From: Himantopus leucocephalus
Lineage: Eukaryota; Chordata; Aves; Charadriiformes; Recurvirostridae
DNA length: 64,000 nt
Direction of reading: 5' to 3'
Assembly: GCA_003993805.1 (NCBI GenBank)
Contig: RSEF01000012.1
Location: forward strand, 9,513,115 to 9,577,114
Shown here: piece after piece, positions 48,733-59,687 of the stretch
How positions within the stretch are numbered: position 1 is the stretch's first letter
Layout: each line of letters opens with the position of its first letter
The notes under the pieces: model-generated
Told to the model about the DNA's origin: nothing
Database searches by the model: none
The model's input: only the letters and a program-made list of their open reading frames with translations
Position numbers and translations under genes: made by a program

Positions 48733-51700
48733 GTGGGTGTTGGCAGCGGCTGGGCAGGGATGTGGAGGAAACCCAAGGTCAACATGCCTTGTGCATATCA
48801 CCCTCAAGTGAGCAAGAGTCCTCCTGTGATGTTTCAAGAGACATGGCCTCCATCAGTCCCCCGGGGACAGCAGAAGCACCTTGCGGGTGAAAGCAAACAG
48901 GCTCAGCAGCAGAGCAGCTGGGAAACACTGGCAGCTGGCTCCCTATCCTTTGTATGGAGTTCCCTCCACTCGTGCGAGCTCTTAAGGCCATGTTTTATAT
49001 CCTAATTAAACTGAAAGAAAAGGAATTGGATAACAGTCTAAAAGATTTGCAAGCTACATCTATTTCAGAAAATGACTCATGTTCCCACTAGTGTAGCTCA
49101 TCAGGTCCAGCACATGCTCTAATGTGTGGGACTAATAGATTTGTAACAGTGATATCTAATATGAGTCTGTTCCGGTTACATACTTATCATGGGTCCTCAC
49201 AGGCTTTCCATCAAAGCTGCTGAATGAAAGCACGTTTTATTAAAGAAAGAGGGAAAAAAACCCTCTTTGCCCATAAATCGCTCAGCACATTAGCCCCCAA
49301 AACAATTCACTGAGGCAAGGTCATATTTCCCTTACATTAATTTAGATCCTTGGAAAGTTCAATGAGATGAGAAGACAAGACAAAACACAAGAGTCTGTGT
49401 CTTCGGCTGCCATGAATCAGCGTTGCTTCCCATCAGCTGAGAATCCAACCATATATCTAGAGAGAGCTATAGGAAATATATAACAATTTCTTTACAGTCT
49501 TGGGGTCTGGTAATGATGATCCATGCGTTGCTTTATTGCTTGAGAAAGAAGGGAGCAACTACAAGGACAGATGACACTTGGCAGGTGAGAGCAGCTTTTA
49601 CAGCCCCATGGGAAAAGCCCTTTTGATTTCAGCAGGCTCGAGTTTGTCCCGTGGCGTTGGGGGTCACTAGGATTAAGTGGAGAGGAAAATATTTTGTTGC
49701 TTTGTTTTATTTCCAGGCAGTATTTCAGTGGGACAGGTCCCGGTGCCAGTCACAGGCAGGAGCAGGATGTGACAAATCAAGTCACGGAGGGACAGGCTTA
49801 AGTGAAATACAGTCCTGATGATGCTGCTCTGCCTCTCAGTTATCACCCATCCACTGCTCCGAACAGCAAGGAAAGCTGCCAGCTCTGAACCCTGTACCAT
49901 GCACTGTCCCTTTGATACCACAGCGCTCTCCTTCATGTTTACACCCTTCAGATATTTTTAGGCTTTTTTTTCCACACACAGAAGTACGCGTTGTCATCTC
50001 GTAGCCTCGTTTAGCAGTTTGAGGCTTCCCACATAAATAATTTTTTCCAAACGTCTGATCATTTAGTGATCAGAAGGCAGAAGGGGTGGTCTGATCGCTC
50101 TTCTTTTAGCTTCCTCACAGGTCTCATTATCTGGTCACATTGTGGTGGCCAGGACCAAGCATGCAGTTCATTTTGAGGACAAATCAGAATTCACATAGGG
50201 AAGGGCTGTTTCCTTCCCACAGCATAATTTGCCTCCACGGAGGCAGACGATTTTCTTTGCAGTAATATACTATTTCAGGCTGATCTCCAATTTGTCATCT
50301 ACTGACACCTCAAGGACCCTTTCTGTACCTTAGCTGGAACTGGTGGAAAATAGATTGTCAAAAGTGTTAATTTCTGATATGGTTGGAGGTGGAGGGTGTT
50401 CCCCAAAAACATCTTATGGTTTAGGATGAATGCTTTTTGGTGGAGGGAGCTTGATTTTTTAAATTATTTTTACAATAAAAACCAATCTTCTCCTCAGGGA
50501 AATAAGGTTTTAACCTGCTTCACTTTGAGACCTTCCAAACCTCTTCTTTTTGTGAGTTGTCTCAACTGTTTTGGATAGCATTCTTGCACATACACATATT
50601 TGGCAGGTTTAACAGCAAGCAAATATCAAATTACAGTAACGGATTTGTGGGCACGGTCTGGTCCAACCAGACAGACATCTAAGCACTATAAAGTGTTCTG
50701 TCAAATAATTATTCCCATAAAATTTAATTCTCCGTAGTGGTCATGTTATCCAGATCAAATCCTTGGTCCTTCCTTAAAAATTTCTCAGAACATCCTTGTT
50801 TTTGCCCTCAGGCACCATTAAAACAAGTCACCCCAGATCATGAAATAGAAAAGCATTCAACCCATTATTCTGGGAAGAAAAAGCTGTTTCAGGCCAAATC
50901 CAATTATATACCAAGTTTGTAATTTCATTCCAGAAAACCTTTGGAGCCAAATAGGTCCATGTTAGCCCTTATGGGGCATTTCTTAGCAAAAAATCTCCTA
51001 TTGCCATAGTCACTCCTCCTCGTCCCACCCTTGCAATGAACCCCAACAACTGGCAGATCCAAGTTGGCTGTTGACACGAAGGTGAGAAGTTGGGTGGTTG
51101 GGAGAAGCAGGACAATTACCCGAAGCTTGATAAGATCTCCCCCCTTTGCCCACCTTTGACACCCGGCGCTTCCCAGCACCAGGAATGACTCCCAGGGCAG
51201 CGGCTTCACAACCAGGACCCTACCGTGGGTTGGTGCTTCACTCTTCATCAGGTATTAAGCCCATCACTGTACATGAGAGGTCTTGCTGCTGTGAAATGCA
51301 ATCCTGTCTCTTTACGGGCTCCGTGGGTTATGGAGGGTGGTGGGTAACCATAGAAACGATGTTGTAAAACAGCATGGGAGTTGACATGTAATAAAGTGCT
51401 ACCGCCGTGCCACACCTGAACAGAGCCCTTCAGGAGGAGTCATTATGGATGTGCTTGTAATGGGCTTGAGCAGGAGTGTCCTGTGCAGAAAGTCAAGTGA
51501 GGGCTGGAGGACAGACTTAGCATGGGAAGACAGATACCAACCATTTATGCAACTTAAAGTCCTTAAATTAAAGCCCAGAAACCCACTATAGTTACACTGT
51601 TTTTCATCCAGCTTCTGAAAGGAGCAGGTGATGCTGAGCTCTGCTCCCTGTCCCCGTACAGCTTTGGGGCTGTGTTCTCCGAAATCTCCTATGAACACCT

Positions 51701-52664
51701 GTAGGACCCTGCAAGCCTGGTCAGAATTTTCTGGAGGAAATCCTGGCTGTTCTTGGCTTGTTCCAAAGACATGTATGGAGAATGCCCTTCTAAATATACA
51801 GAACTACTTAATTATCAGATATCCTAGAAATAGCGGTATTCAGTAACCTACAGAAGCAGGTTCACAGATCAGCATCGTAAAAATATCAGCTTCTGTTCTT
51901 TCAAACAGAAGTTAAACACCAACAGTGCTCAAACAGCTGTACCACACCAAGGAGCGTTCAGTTTTAACACTAAGCTTCCTGACAGTTTCTTTCAAGACAG
52001 TCCCATGAACCTCAGCATACTGTGGGGACTGTAGAAGGTACAACTATAAAAGCCATGACTTCAGGAGGAGAGGAAGAGCAAATGCCCTTCCTCCACCTTC
52101 ATTATTCATCTGCAGTGGTGACAGTCACCACCTGGACCCGAGATTTCAGGCCAGCATTATTACTTCTCTTGCCATATCTACATCTTCAGCAGTAGAAAGC
52201 AGTGATTCAAGTGCAGCACGGTCCTACGATGGTACTGGTTTCTGTCTGTGAATTCTCCTACACACAGGACATGATAATAAATCATACACAGAGCACGCTG
52301 ATCGATTCTGGCTGAGCAGTATGTTAGTCTCCAGGGCCAACAAAACAGCACTTAAATAAAGTTTCCTTGCTATGCTGAATAAAAAAAGTTCTTCTGCATC
52401 CCAGGCAGGTCGTTTAGCCTCCTGTGCAAGGAGAATGTCAAAAAGATACACATGTAGGGATTAGGAAATGCTCCCACCTGATGTTCTCAAAGTGAGCTCT
52501 CCAACAGCTCAGCATTCCCCCTGTAGTTCTCCTAATAATTAATGGAAAATAGAGTCCTCTGGGAAAATTGTCACCGGGTAATTAATAAAAAATGAAAACG
52601 AGAGAGCAAGAAGAAAGAACAGAGATGTTGCAGAAAGCCTGCAAATTGAAAGATGCGGACTTAC
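48733..52664. other. Non-coding stretch between the two possible exons
   Basis: An AT-rich stretch at 49.0-49.5 kb, a hairpin at 50054-50074 and a good RFX X-box-like site GTAACCATAGAAAC at 51344-51357. No gene was recognised. Confidence 0.6.
50054..50074. repeat. 8-bp inverted repeat, 5-nt loop
   Basis: TCTGATCA and TGATCAGA flank TTTAG. A third TCTGATC follows at about 50.09 kb. Confidence 0.85.
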
Positions 52665-52761
52665 AGTTGTGATTTCCTTCCCGGTCTCTGAGGGAACATA
52701 ACACGTGCTCCTCGTTCATCAGCGGCTCACTCAGGACCCTCTGCTTCTTCCATTCACACTT
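52665..52761 (-). CDS. Possible 97-nt internal exon, unidentified
   Basis: On the minus strand TGTCTCTTGTTTCAG is a strong acceptor and AACT|GTAAGT is a near-consensus donor. The 97 bases between them are open in only one frame, which begins KCEWKKQRVLSEPLMNEE and ends REGNHN. The exon would be phase 0 at its start and phase 1 at its end. Cysteine and charged residues are frequent, but I see no domain signature I can name. The two other frames have early stops. A non-coding RNA exon or chance splice signals would look the same. No neighbouring minus-strand exon that fits was identified, apart from a weak terminal-exon-like pattern at 35.9 kb that is too far away to link. Confidence 0.27.
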
Positions 52762-53305
52762 CTGAAACAAGAGACATTGTGATGGAAATGTTCGCGCTTT
52801 GCCACATTTCTCAATGGCCCTGCACGCACAGACTTGCTTGTACAGATAGGGGAATGGCTGTCAAGGACAAATCTCCAGAGCCCTGCAGGGATCTGTTACC
52901 AGGTGATCACTTGAAAATAAAGGTCACTGTTTGTTTTCTACCTGTGGGTTCAATTTGCTTATCAGTTTGATGGGGGTAATGCATTAAAAACCAGGAAATA
53001 TGTCCTTTCTCTATCAAAGCAGTGATGAAATGTCTTTTTGCCTGAGGATCTCTGAAATACCTCCCCAAAGAGTGAAGGCTCTTCCTCATGTTTATCTCAC
53101 TGCTCCTATAGGAGACTAGAGAAGAGTTTAAAAAAAACCCCAAACTTTCAAGGTCAAAATTGATGCCCTCTTGGGAAATGGGGCTGAGAAACCATTGCAG
53201 GAAATGCCCAGGTCCCAGTGCTGTCTCCACCTGCAGTTTGCCAACACGAGTGCCTGAGGTATCACAATTGCTGGGGAATCCTGAGAGGGAAAAGGATGAA
53301 GATGG

Positions 53306-53498
53306 ATGGTCTTATGATTAAGCTAGTAGACAGGGATTCAAGGGATCTGGCATCACTTATAGACCTCCTGCGCTGACTTTGGGCAAGTCAATTAACCTCT
53401 CTGTGCCTCTGCTTGCCATCTGTAAAATGGAGATAAGAGACTTCCCTACAGCACAGGAATGTTCGAAGGAGACTTGTGTGCTTGACAGATGCTCTCAT
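53306..53498 (+). mobile_element. MIR: MIR-type SINE fossil
   Basis: The core reads GACTTTGGGCAAGTCAATTA, then ACCTCTCTGTGCCTCTGC and ATCTGTAAAATGGAGATAA. This matches the tRNA-unrelated and core regions of the ancient amniote SINE MIR. The left part (TATGATTAAG... GGGATTCAAGGG) fits the decayed tRNA-derived head with its B box. The right part, after about 53430, is diverged. It is inactive and old, and it is the clearest SINE in the window. Confidence 0.78.
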
Positions 53499-54254
53499 CC
53501 GATTCCAACAGGAGTCATGAGATTTCATTGACAGGAGAGTGATGGAGTGGAGAAGACCCACTGCCATTTGGGGTTATGTAGCTTTGTGAAAACTCAATAG
53601 GTATCTGTTCTGCTTCCCTCGCCACCTCCTTTGCACCTGTCTGTCTTCCAAGGCACGAATGCTCTCTTGACCAAGCACTGGCTCCGATACCAGCTGTGAA
53701 AACCCACAAGTCTCATAAGGATGCTTCACATCCCTCCACAAGGGCTCAAGCAGATCAGCGAGGATTTTTGCCACTAAAAAAAAAGTAACAGGAGTCTCAG
53801 AAAAAAAGCCATGGAGAGGCCAGCCCTGCCTTACCCCTGTGAGTCTGGAAGTGCTCAAGGTGAAAGGCTCTGCTGCCCTGGGTCTCACTGCCCTTGTACC
53901 CGCAGGGTACCTGGATAAATCCCCACTCCTGGAGGGGCATCCTGCCCATTGCAGCAGTGTGAGAGGCATCACACCTGACCCGGCTTGTCCATCTCTCCCA
54001 CCACACCACAGGGGCTCACTAATCCCTCCAAACCCTTTACAGCTCTGCCGTAAGGAACATAATTTTCCATTATGTTTTTTGATTTCTGGATTTTTTTAAG
54101 ACATCAGAAAAGAAAAGCATTCCTGTGCTTTCACAGGGAACTCTGTACTTCCCCTACCAGCTTCACAAGACAAGTTAAAGCATCTAATCCCGACCTTGGC
54201 AGAGCCTGCCTGACCCCTCTCTGCAAGGCTTGGGGGGAGGATTTCTTTCCTCTC

Positions 54255-54510
54255 CCGTTGGGCTTTTTGTTTTTTTTTTTTCTTGTATTAAAATCCCATA
54301 GTGTTATTAAAAGGAATTGTTCAATTCCTTTAATTGGCTCAGAAGATAAATTCTTCCCTCAGCCCGGGGGTCATGGCCATCAGCAGCTATTTATTAGCTG
54401 CATTGATTGAGAAGAACAGCCTTTAAATGGAAATAAATTGAATTCTATAGCAAAGAGGATTCCATACAGGCTATTAATGTAAGACAGGGAGCTTAGCAGT
54501 TTTAGTTCTT
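54255..54510. promoter_or_regulatory. AT-rich candidate conserved element with inverted repeat
   Basis: A T run, then the AAAGGAATTG/CAATTCCTTT inverted repeat, TTTAATTGGCTC and repeated ATTTATTAGCT/ATTAATG cores. It is not coding. Confidence 0.33.
54306..54334. repeat. 14-bp inverted repeat with one bulge
   Basis: Arms AAAGGAATTG (54310-54319) and CAATTCCTTT (54322-54331) are perfect complements around a 2-base spacer. Pairing can extend through ATTA/TAAT if one A is bulged. It lies in an AT-rich stretch that resembles a conserved non-coding element. Confidence 0.9.
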
Positions 54511-55506
54511 ATTTATTTGTTCCCCTCCTCAGCTCCTAGCTATCCTCAAGCTCACAGCTACTTCCCATGTCTCCCACCAGCCATCCCCTCCTCACTGTGG
54601 GCATTTCCTTACCTACATAGGTGAGACCAGGCACAAGGGTGATGGTGATGATGGAGACTTGGATGAGCTCAGAGAGGTTCCAAATCAGGTCCCCAGGAGC
54701 CAGTGGAGGAAGGAGGGATGATGGGGAGCAAAACGAGATGTCCACATGCATGCACAATAGAAATGAGAGGGGGAGCAGAGCTCTCCCACTCTCTCTGAGG
54801 CATTTTTATTATATTTTTGCCTTCTTCACTGCTCAGGGATTGTCTTTTCCACCCCTCTGTCAGCTCCAGAATACATTTCATGGTGCTCGCCTTCATTCCA
54901 GAGTTTAATTGCTTGAGATTGTTACTTGTAGGCTGTTAATTTATTAAAACCAGATCTCCCATATTACTCTGGAGCCCAGAAGAATCATTGCCTTCTATTA
55001 AAGGCAGTGGTGCGTGCCCGCTTGTCTTATTTCTCTGGTCACCTCTGTAATTGGAGCCCTCTGCTAAGACGGAAAACTCCCCCCACCAGCTAAGCATCCT
55101 CCACAGGGCGGGTTCAGCTGAGAAACACATACAGGAGACAAACTCACCCAGGTTGTAAACAAATATAACTTCTCTGATGTCCATGGAGGCATGTGTAGAT
55201 TGCATTGGAGACACACAGAACCTCTAAGCTGTTTAGGTCGTTTTTCCAGGTGGGACAAAAAGTGAAGCCAGGGGCTCCTGGCAAAAGGCAGTCACTGGAG
55301 GCATCATGCAGATGAGACTGTCCCAAAATATGACAATGGATCCCCACAGCATCCAATGGAGCCAGTGCTGCCCTCACCCAGCTAAGCATGGAAAGATCTT
55401 CCTTGGGTGTATGGGCCATCTTTTGAGTCAAACACATCACTCAAAGCCAGACACTCGCACCGTATACTGCTGCCACGAGCACAGATGGGACTCATATACC
55501 AGGAGA

Positions 55507-55548
55507 TACATACATATATATGTATATATATACACACACACATATGTG
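55507..55548. repeat. TA/CA compound microsatellite
   Basis: TACA/TATA units pass into CACACACACA and end at CATATGTG. The tract is mostly alternating pyrimidine-purine, so it could adopt non-B structures. Confidence 0.9.
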
Positions 55549-56339
55549 TCTCTCCATATAGCTGGACTGGAGGTATAGGAGAACAGGTGGCTGATACAGG
55601 CTAGAAACTCCCCACTTCTCAACCGTCATCTCACTAACAGGTCCCTCCATCTCCCCAGCGCTGCTCAGCTGCCCTCATCGTGCCCTGACTCTGTCCTGCC
55701 CTCGAAGGGTTTCCTTGGCAGCCCCATGCACACATCTGATTCTACAGAACTGCTCAATAGCATCTAAATTGCAGAAGTAGCATCCCTGAAGGCAGTGCCT
55801 GAGCCTGGTTTTCAAACGCATAAAGGAAGGAAATCAGCTGACAATTGGGAGACAGAAAATCACCATGTATTTGAGATACTGCTGAGCAGCAGTGTAGGGG
55901 ATGTCTGCCCCTCTCAGACTGTCTTCTGAGGTCCTGCCATCACAAGAGGCAAATACCCCTCAATACATTACAGGGTCATCTACCCACACAGCCCTCCTGC
56001 GTCATGTCACAGCCCCTATTTTAGACACACAGTGTGCAGTCTCCCTCAAATTTGGGTGCCTCTGACTTGTGTCCTCACCTAGATTTGGTGCTGAGCTTCA
56101 CTAATGTAAAAGTGCAAGCCCAAACATGAGATAAAACCATCACCAAATACTGGGACAAGGCACTGAAGCCAGGCCAGCTGGGGGATGCCTGTTGGGGTTT
56201 CCAGCCTGCTGTCAGGAGGGCTCAAGGGTCTGAGTCCTCCCGCAGGCCAGAGGCCACCGATACTCCATGAGGCACCCAGACAGCCCGTGACACTTTTCAC
56301 AAAGTGTGAGTGTCTGGGGCACAGCTCCCAACACCTGCA

Positions 56340-56363
56340 GGCACGGGCACAGGCACAGGCACC
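56340..56363. repeat. 6-bp tandem repeat, four units
   Basis: GGCACG, GGCACA, GGCACA and GGCACC in tandem. Confidence 0.85.
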
Positions 56364-56929
56364 GACACCAGCTCTCGTTACCCACCAGCCGGCAATTTTA
56401 ACAGTAGCATTACGAGAGTAAAACAATAACATTTTGTTTATCTCCTAAATAGTTAGCTCATTTTAGCACTCTGCCTCCAAGTGCTAGATAATAACGGGAT
56501 ACAAGACAGGCGGTAGCTTTCTGTATCCAAAACAGCGTGGGTGCATCTGTGATTGTAAAGAAGTTGAGAGTGGCTGCTCCAGACTCCCAGTCCTGGCAGT
56601 GGTGGGGCTGGAGGTGATGATATGAGCTGCAGGTTAGAATGGATGTGGGGGTTTCTCAGGGATACAGAGCTGAGGCAAGCTAGACTAGCTGCTCCAGTGC
56701 CTGTGGACTGGCTTTGACCTACATCCTTTGAAGCTCTGGTTCCCTGTTCCTGAAACAGCCTGCATTATTCTAGGACTGCTTTACTTTTACCTAAGTACTT
56801 GATTTATTTTAAGTACAAATGTCCCAGGATCTAATCTGAGATCTGCAAGCAGGAGCACACAGCAAAAGATGGCACTTACGAAGATCCCCAAAAACCATTT
56901 CATTTAGATTAAACAAGGCAGCTATTCTG

Positions 56930-57265
56930 TTTTAATATAGGAATTGATTATTATAAGTATGCGTATTGAGCTTAACAGCTTAGATTTGTATCTATTTCAT
57001 CACTATTAATCTTTGATAAATATGTTTTTAATAATCTCTAAGTATTTATTGAACATAAAACTGCCTTGTGAAATTGAGAGTAAGATTGCTAAATATACTT
57101 ATTGTACACTACTTCAACACAAATTCATTATTAAAAACCTTTCACTGAGGTTTACTTTTAACCACAACATAACAGATGTGCATACTGCATAGTTAATCTA
57201 TAATAAATATATTTGTAATAAACTATTGATATTTAACCTGCAGTAACCATCTTAATAAATATGAT
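56930..57265. promoter_or_regulatory. Strongly AT-rich island, candidate conserved element
   Basis: Over about 330 bases G and C are scarce, and TAATAAAT, TTAATCTTTGATAAAT, CTATTAATC and AATAAATAT cores recur. It is not a simple repeat. It resembles AT-rich ultraconserved-type enhancers, but a matrix-attachment region is equally possible. Confidence 0.38.
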
Positions 57266-58089
57266 ACATGGAAATGGCTATTGGACGAGCTGCTCTTTTT
57301 AGCTCTGTCAAATACTTGGAGGATATGGGGTGAGACGGAGGAAAGCTGTGGCCTCCTAAAAGGCAGTTTATTTATCAGTCCTCCACAGCTCTTACCTACC
57401 CTGGCCACTGGACTCATTGCTATTTCAGTCCCTAAATCTCCAGCCCCGCATTCTTACATGGCTCTGCCATTTGATCTCAGTCCTGAGTCAAATTAACATT
57501 TGGCCCCAGCCGGCCGTAGGACTCGGGTGGGCTGTGCGATATAAAGGCTGTTCATTCAGCTCCTGGTGCCCTCAGATGATGCTCTGTCTGCCCAATAGTT
57601 TTGCAAAGTGGATAAACATCCTCGAGGGAACAGGAACAGACCAGAACCCATACCCCTGGGGTGGAAAAAACACAAGCTACGGATCAACAGAGAAGCTCAA
57701 ATGAGGAGATTTCAGCTTTGAACTCAGCAGAGGCCACCAAAAGCCTTTGACACATGAACTAGACAGGAGTCTGACTCCAGGACATCAGAGGCAAAAGACT
57801 TGACCCGCAGTGTTGCTTAGACCCCCTGGGATACTCTCAAAGATGTATTTGTCATTCTTTGCATCACTTAATGACTGAGATTAGTTGCAAGAAGCCAGCT
57901 TTAGCAGATATGCACAAAATTTCACTCCCAGCACTAATCAAATGGGAGAGGAGCAGAGTAATTCCTCCCATGTCCTCTCCTCTGGGTCCTGCCCCATTTG
58001 TTACATGGCCACTCATACAGGCCCTGTAATCCTTCCTGTGGGCCACTGTCTGATTCCCGTATATCACAGGGAGCCAAAGATCTTAATGT

Positions 58090-58285
58090 GTAACTTTTAA
58101 TTGAGCTGTATCATCTGCCACAAACATGAAATTAATGGTCCTACATCATAATCATAAATTCATACATAACCCCATGCACCAGCAAATAACTCTTTGCAGT
58201 GATACTACAATGGTAAGCTGATTTGCAAGAAGCGCACGCTACCCAGGAATCCTAATTAACCAAATTAACACCATCACTTCAAATC
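58090..58285. promoter_or_regulatory. Candidate conserved element upstream of tRNA locus
   Basis: Contains TTTTAATTGAGC, ATGAAATTAATGG, CCTAATTAACCAAATTAACAC and AT-rich spacers, about 500 bases before the tRNA-like module A. No coding signal. Confidence 0.3.
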
Positions 58286-58789
58286 ATGTCCCAGCAGTAG
58301 GACATTTCCGATTGGCCTCAGGCTGGAGCAAAGCAGCCAAATGAAAACCTGACAGCGTCTCGGTGGGTCCAGCAGGCCAGCCCTTTACTGAGGGAAATTT
58401 CTGGTGCCCATCCACGCACACAAGGAAGGGAGCAAAAAATCTCGTGAGCATTTGTAGGTACCAGCCCAAGAGAGACTACGGCATCGCAATGCTGTGCAAC
58501 ACAGAAGCAGTTCTCAGTTTCCCATGCATTTCCCAAATTTAACCAGCAGCATCAGAAACTCCTTCCTGCCATGCTGGCTTGCTCCAGGGGGTTGTGGCAC
58601 TGCCAGATCCCCCTGGAGAGTGCCAAATAGTGCTTTGGAAGAGCCAAGTGGTGGGTGTGGGGTCATGGAACAGAGCTGGCAAGAGAAGCTGGTGTAGAGC
58701 AGTCTCCACAAACCCCAAACCCATCTCCCTGGACTCACTTGTTTGCCCTGGTTTCCACTTGTGGCTTGCCTGAGCTGTTTAGAGTTCAA

Positions 58790-58935
58790 TGCCTTTTTTT
58801 TTTCCTCCTTCAGGGTAGTCAGGTTTTTCTATTTCTGCCATGGGAAAAACAAGTTTCTATTTTCAGACCGTGTGGGATTCAAGCCCATGACAGTTCCAGC
58901 ACTCCCTGCATGAAGAACGAGAGCCGTAGCCGGTG
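58790..58935 (-). repeat. Dispersed duplicate, module A (tRNA-like plus T/A-rich flank)
   Basis: On the plus strand this block reads poly-T, CCTTCAGGGT, a second T-rich run, TCTG..CA..TGGG, an A-rich stretch and then GTGTGGGATTCAA. The same order recurs at 59688-59851. The shared order over about 140 bases suggests a diverged duplication carrying the tRNA-like element together with its flank. The alternative is two insertions of one old tRNA-derived SINE. Confidence 0.4.
58870..58935 (-). pseudogene. Degraded tRNA-like element (copy A)
   Basis: Minus-strand segment with a T-arm-like hairpin, TGGG-CTTGAAT-CCCA, at about 58871-58886. It is preceded in transcript order by sequence that resembles copy B at 59.8 kb, including a CATGCAGGGAG tract opposite GCATGGAGG. 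The B box has about two changes from consensus, and no clean A box is visible. Its plus-strand left flank (T run, CCTTCAGGGT, more T, TGGGAAAAA) also matches the flank of copy B, which is the best evidence of shared origin. It lies about 200 nt on the 3' side of tRNA-Leu(UAA). It is unlikely to be transcribed as a tRNA. Confidence 0.3.
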
Positions 58936-59119
58936 TGCCGGAGGGACCAGCTCACATCTCTCTCCGTGCTCAGCCTGGACAACAGAGCGGCTCAGTCCCA
59001 CCAGGGTCCTCGCTTTGGGACATTGAATGGCCTCAGCTCCCCGAGCACAGGGCCCAGAGCTCCCATCCCTGCTCTGAACCAATACTCTAAAAGCTGAGGT
59101 GGGGGGTTAGGATCAGCAG

Positions 59120-59124
59120 AAAAA
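59120..59124 (-). terminator. Pol III T-run terminator of tRNA-Leu(UAA)
   Basis: Five consecutive T on the minus strand, starting 10 nt beyond the discriminator base of the tRNA. This is the normal length and position for RNA polymerase III termination. Confidence 0.8.
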
Positions 59125-59133
59125 GGAGGCTCC

Positions 59134-59216
59134 TACCAGAAGTGGGGTTCGAACCCACGCGGGCATGTGCCCATTGGATCTTAAGTCCAACGCCTTCACC
59201 ACTCGGCCATCCTGGT
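59134..59216 (-). tRNA. TRNAL-UAA: tRNA-Leu with anticodon UAA, intronless
   Basis: Nuclear leucine tRNA that decodes UUA codons. The 83-nt minus-strand sequence folds as a class II tRNA. The acceptor stem ACCAGGA/TTCTGGT has seven pairs including one G-U, followed by discriminator A. The anticodon stem is TTGGA/TCCAA with loop CTTAAGA, placing anticodon TAA at plus positions 59181-59183. The long variable arm is GGGC-ACAT-GCCC, and the T arm has loop TTCGAAC. The internal pol III promoter is intact: box A TGGCCGAGTGG at 59199-59209 and box B GGTTCGAACCC at 59145-59155. There is no intron and no encoded CCA end, as expected for a vertebrate nuclear gene. It closely resembles the vertebrate tRNA-Leu(UAA) family. 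A T run lies 10 nt past the 3' end. Stems and promoter are intact, so it is probably functional. Two degraded tRNA-like elements flank it in the same orientation. Confidence 0.97.
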
Positions 59217-59687
59217 GGGCTGCAAGGTCTTCCCTGACCCACCACTTCCTCCCCTGGAGGGCACACACCTCATCAAGCCTTTGAAGTCACATCCCAAGAC
59301 ACTTCCTGAGCCCAGCAACACCTTCCCCTCTTCACTGTTTTCTTTTATGTCCCCAGCAAACTGGTGGAACATTATTGGGAGGCACCAGGTCTCGTGGGCC
59401 ATGGAGGATGGCACAGCCCTTGTGTCCCTGTGCAAGGACCGTAGTCACCGGTGATAATGACATCAGGGACTCCGGTGCAGGAAGGGCATCTCTGGAGGGT
59501 CCCAGCCTGACCCTGCTGGGTGCCCGGGGGAAGGGAGCAGCTCTGACAGCCCATCAGCACTCAGTTAGACATACCACGCGGTTAAATCACTGTCCTTGCA
59601 CATCAGGTCCCACTCCTTGTCCCCTCTGGACTGCTTTTGGGACTGTACTAGAGCATTTAGCTGGGAAAGACTGTGAGGCAGGGCAGT

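Larger units (their letters stand above)
52762..58789. other. Non-coding stretch with MIR and AT-rich elements
   Basis: Holds the MIR at 53.3 kb, a T run at about 54.27 kb, the microsatellites at 55.5 and 56.3 kb, a small hairpin ACACTTT-TCAC-AAAGTGT at 56290-56307, and the candidate elements at 54.3, 57.0 and 58.1 kb. No gene was recognised. Confidence 0.65.
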
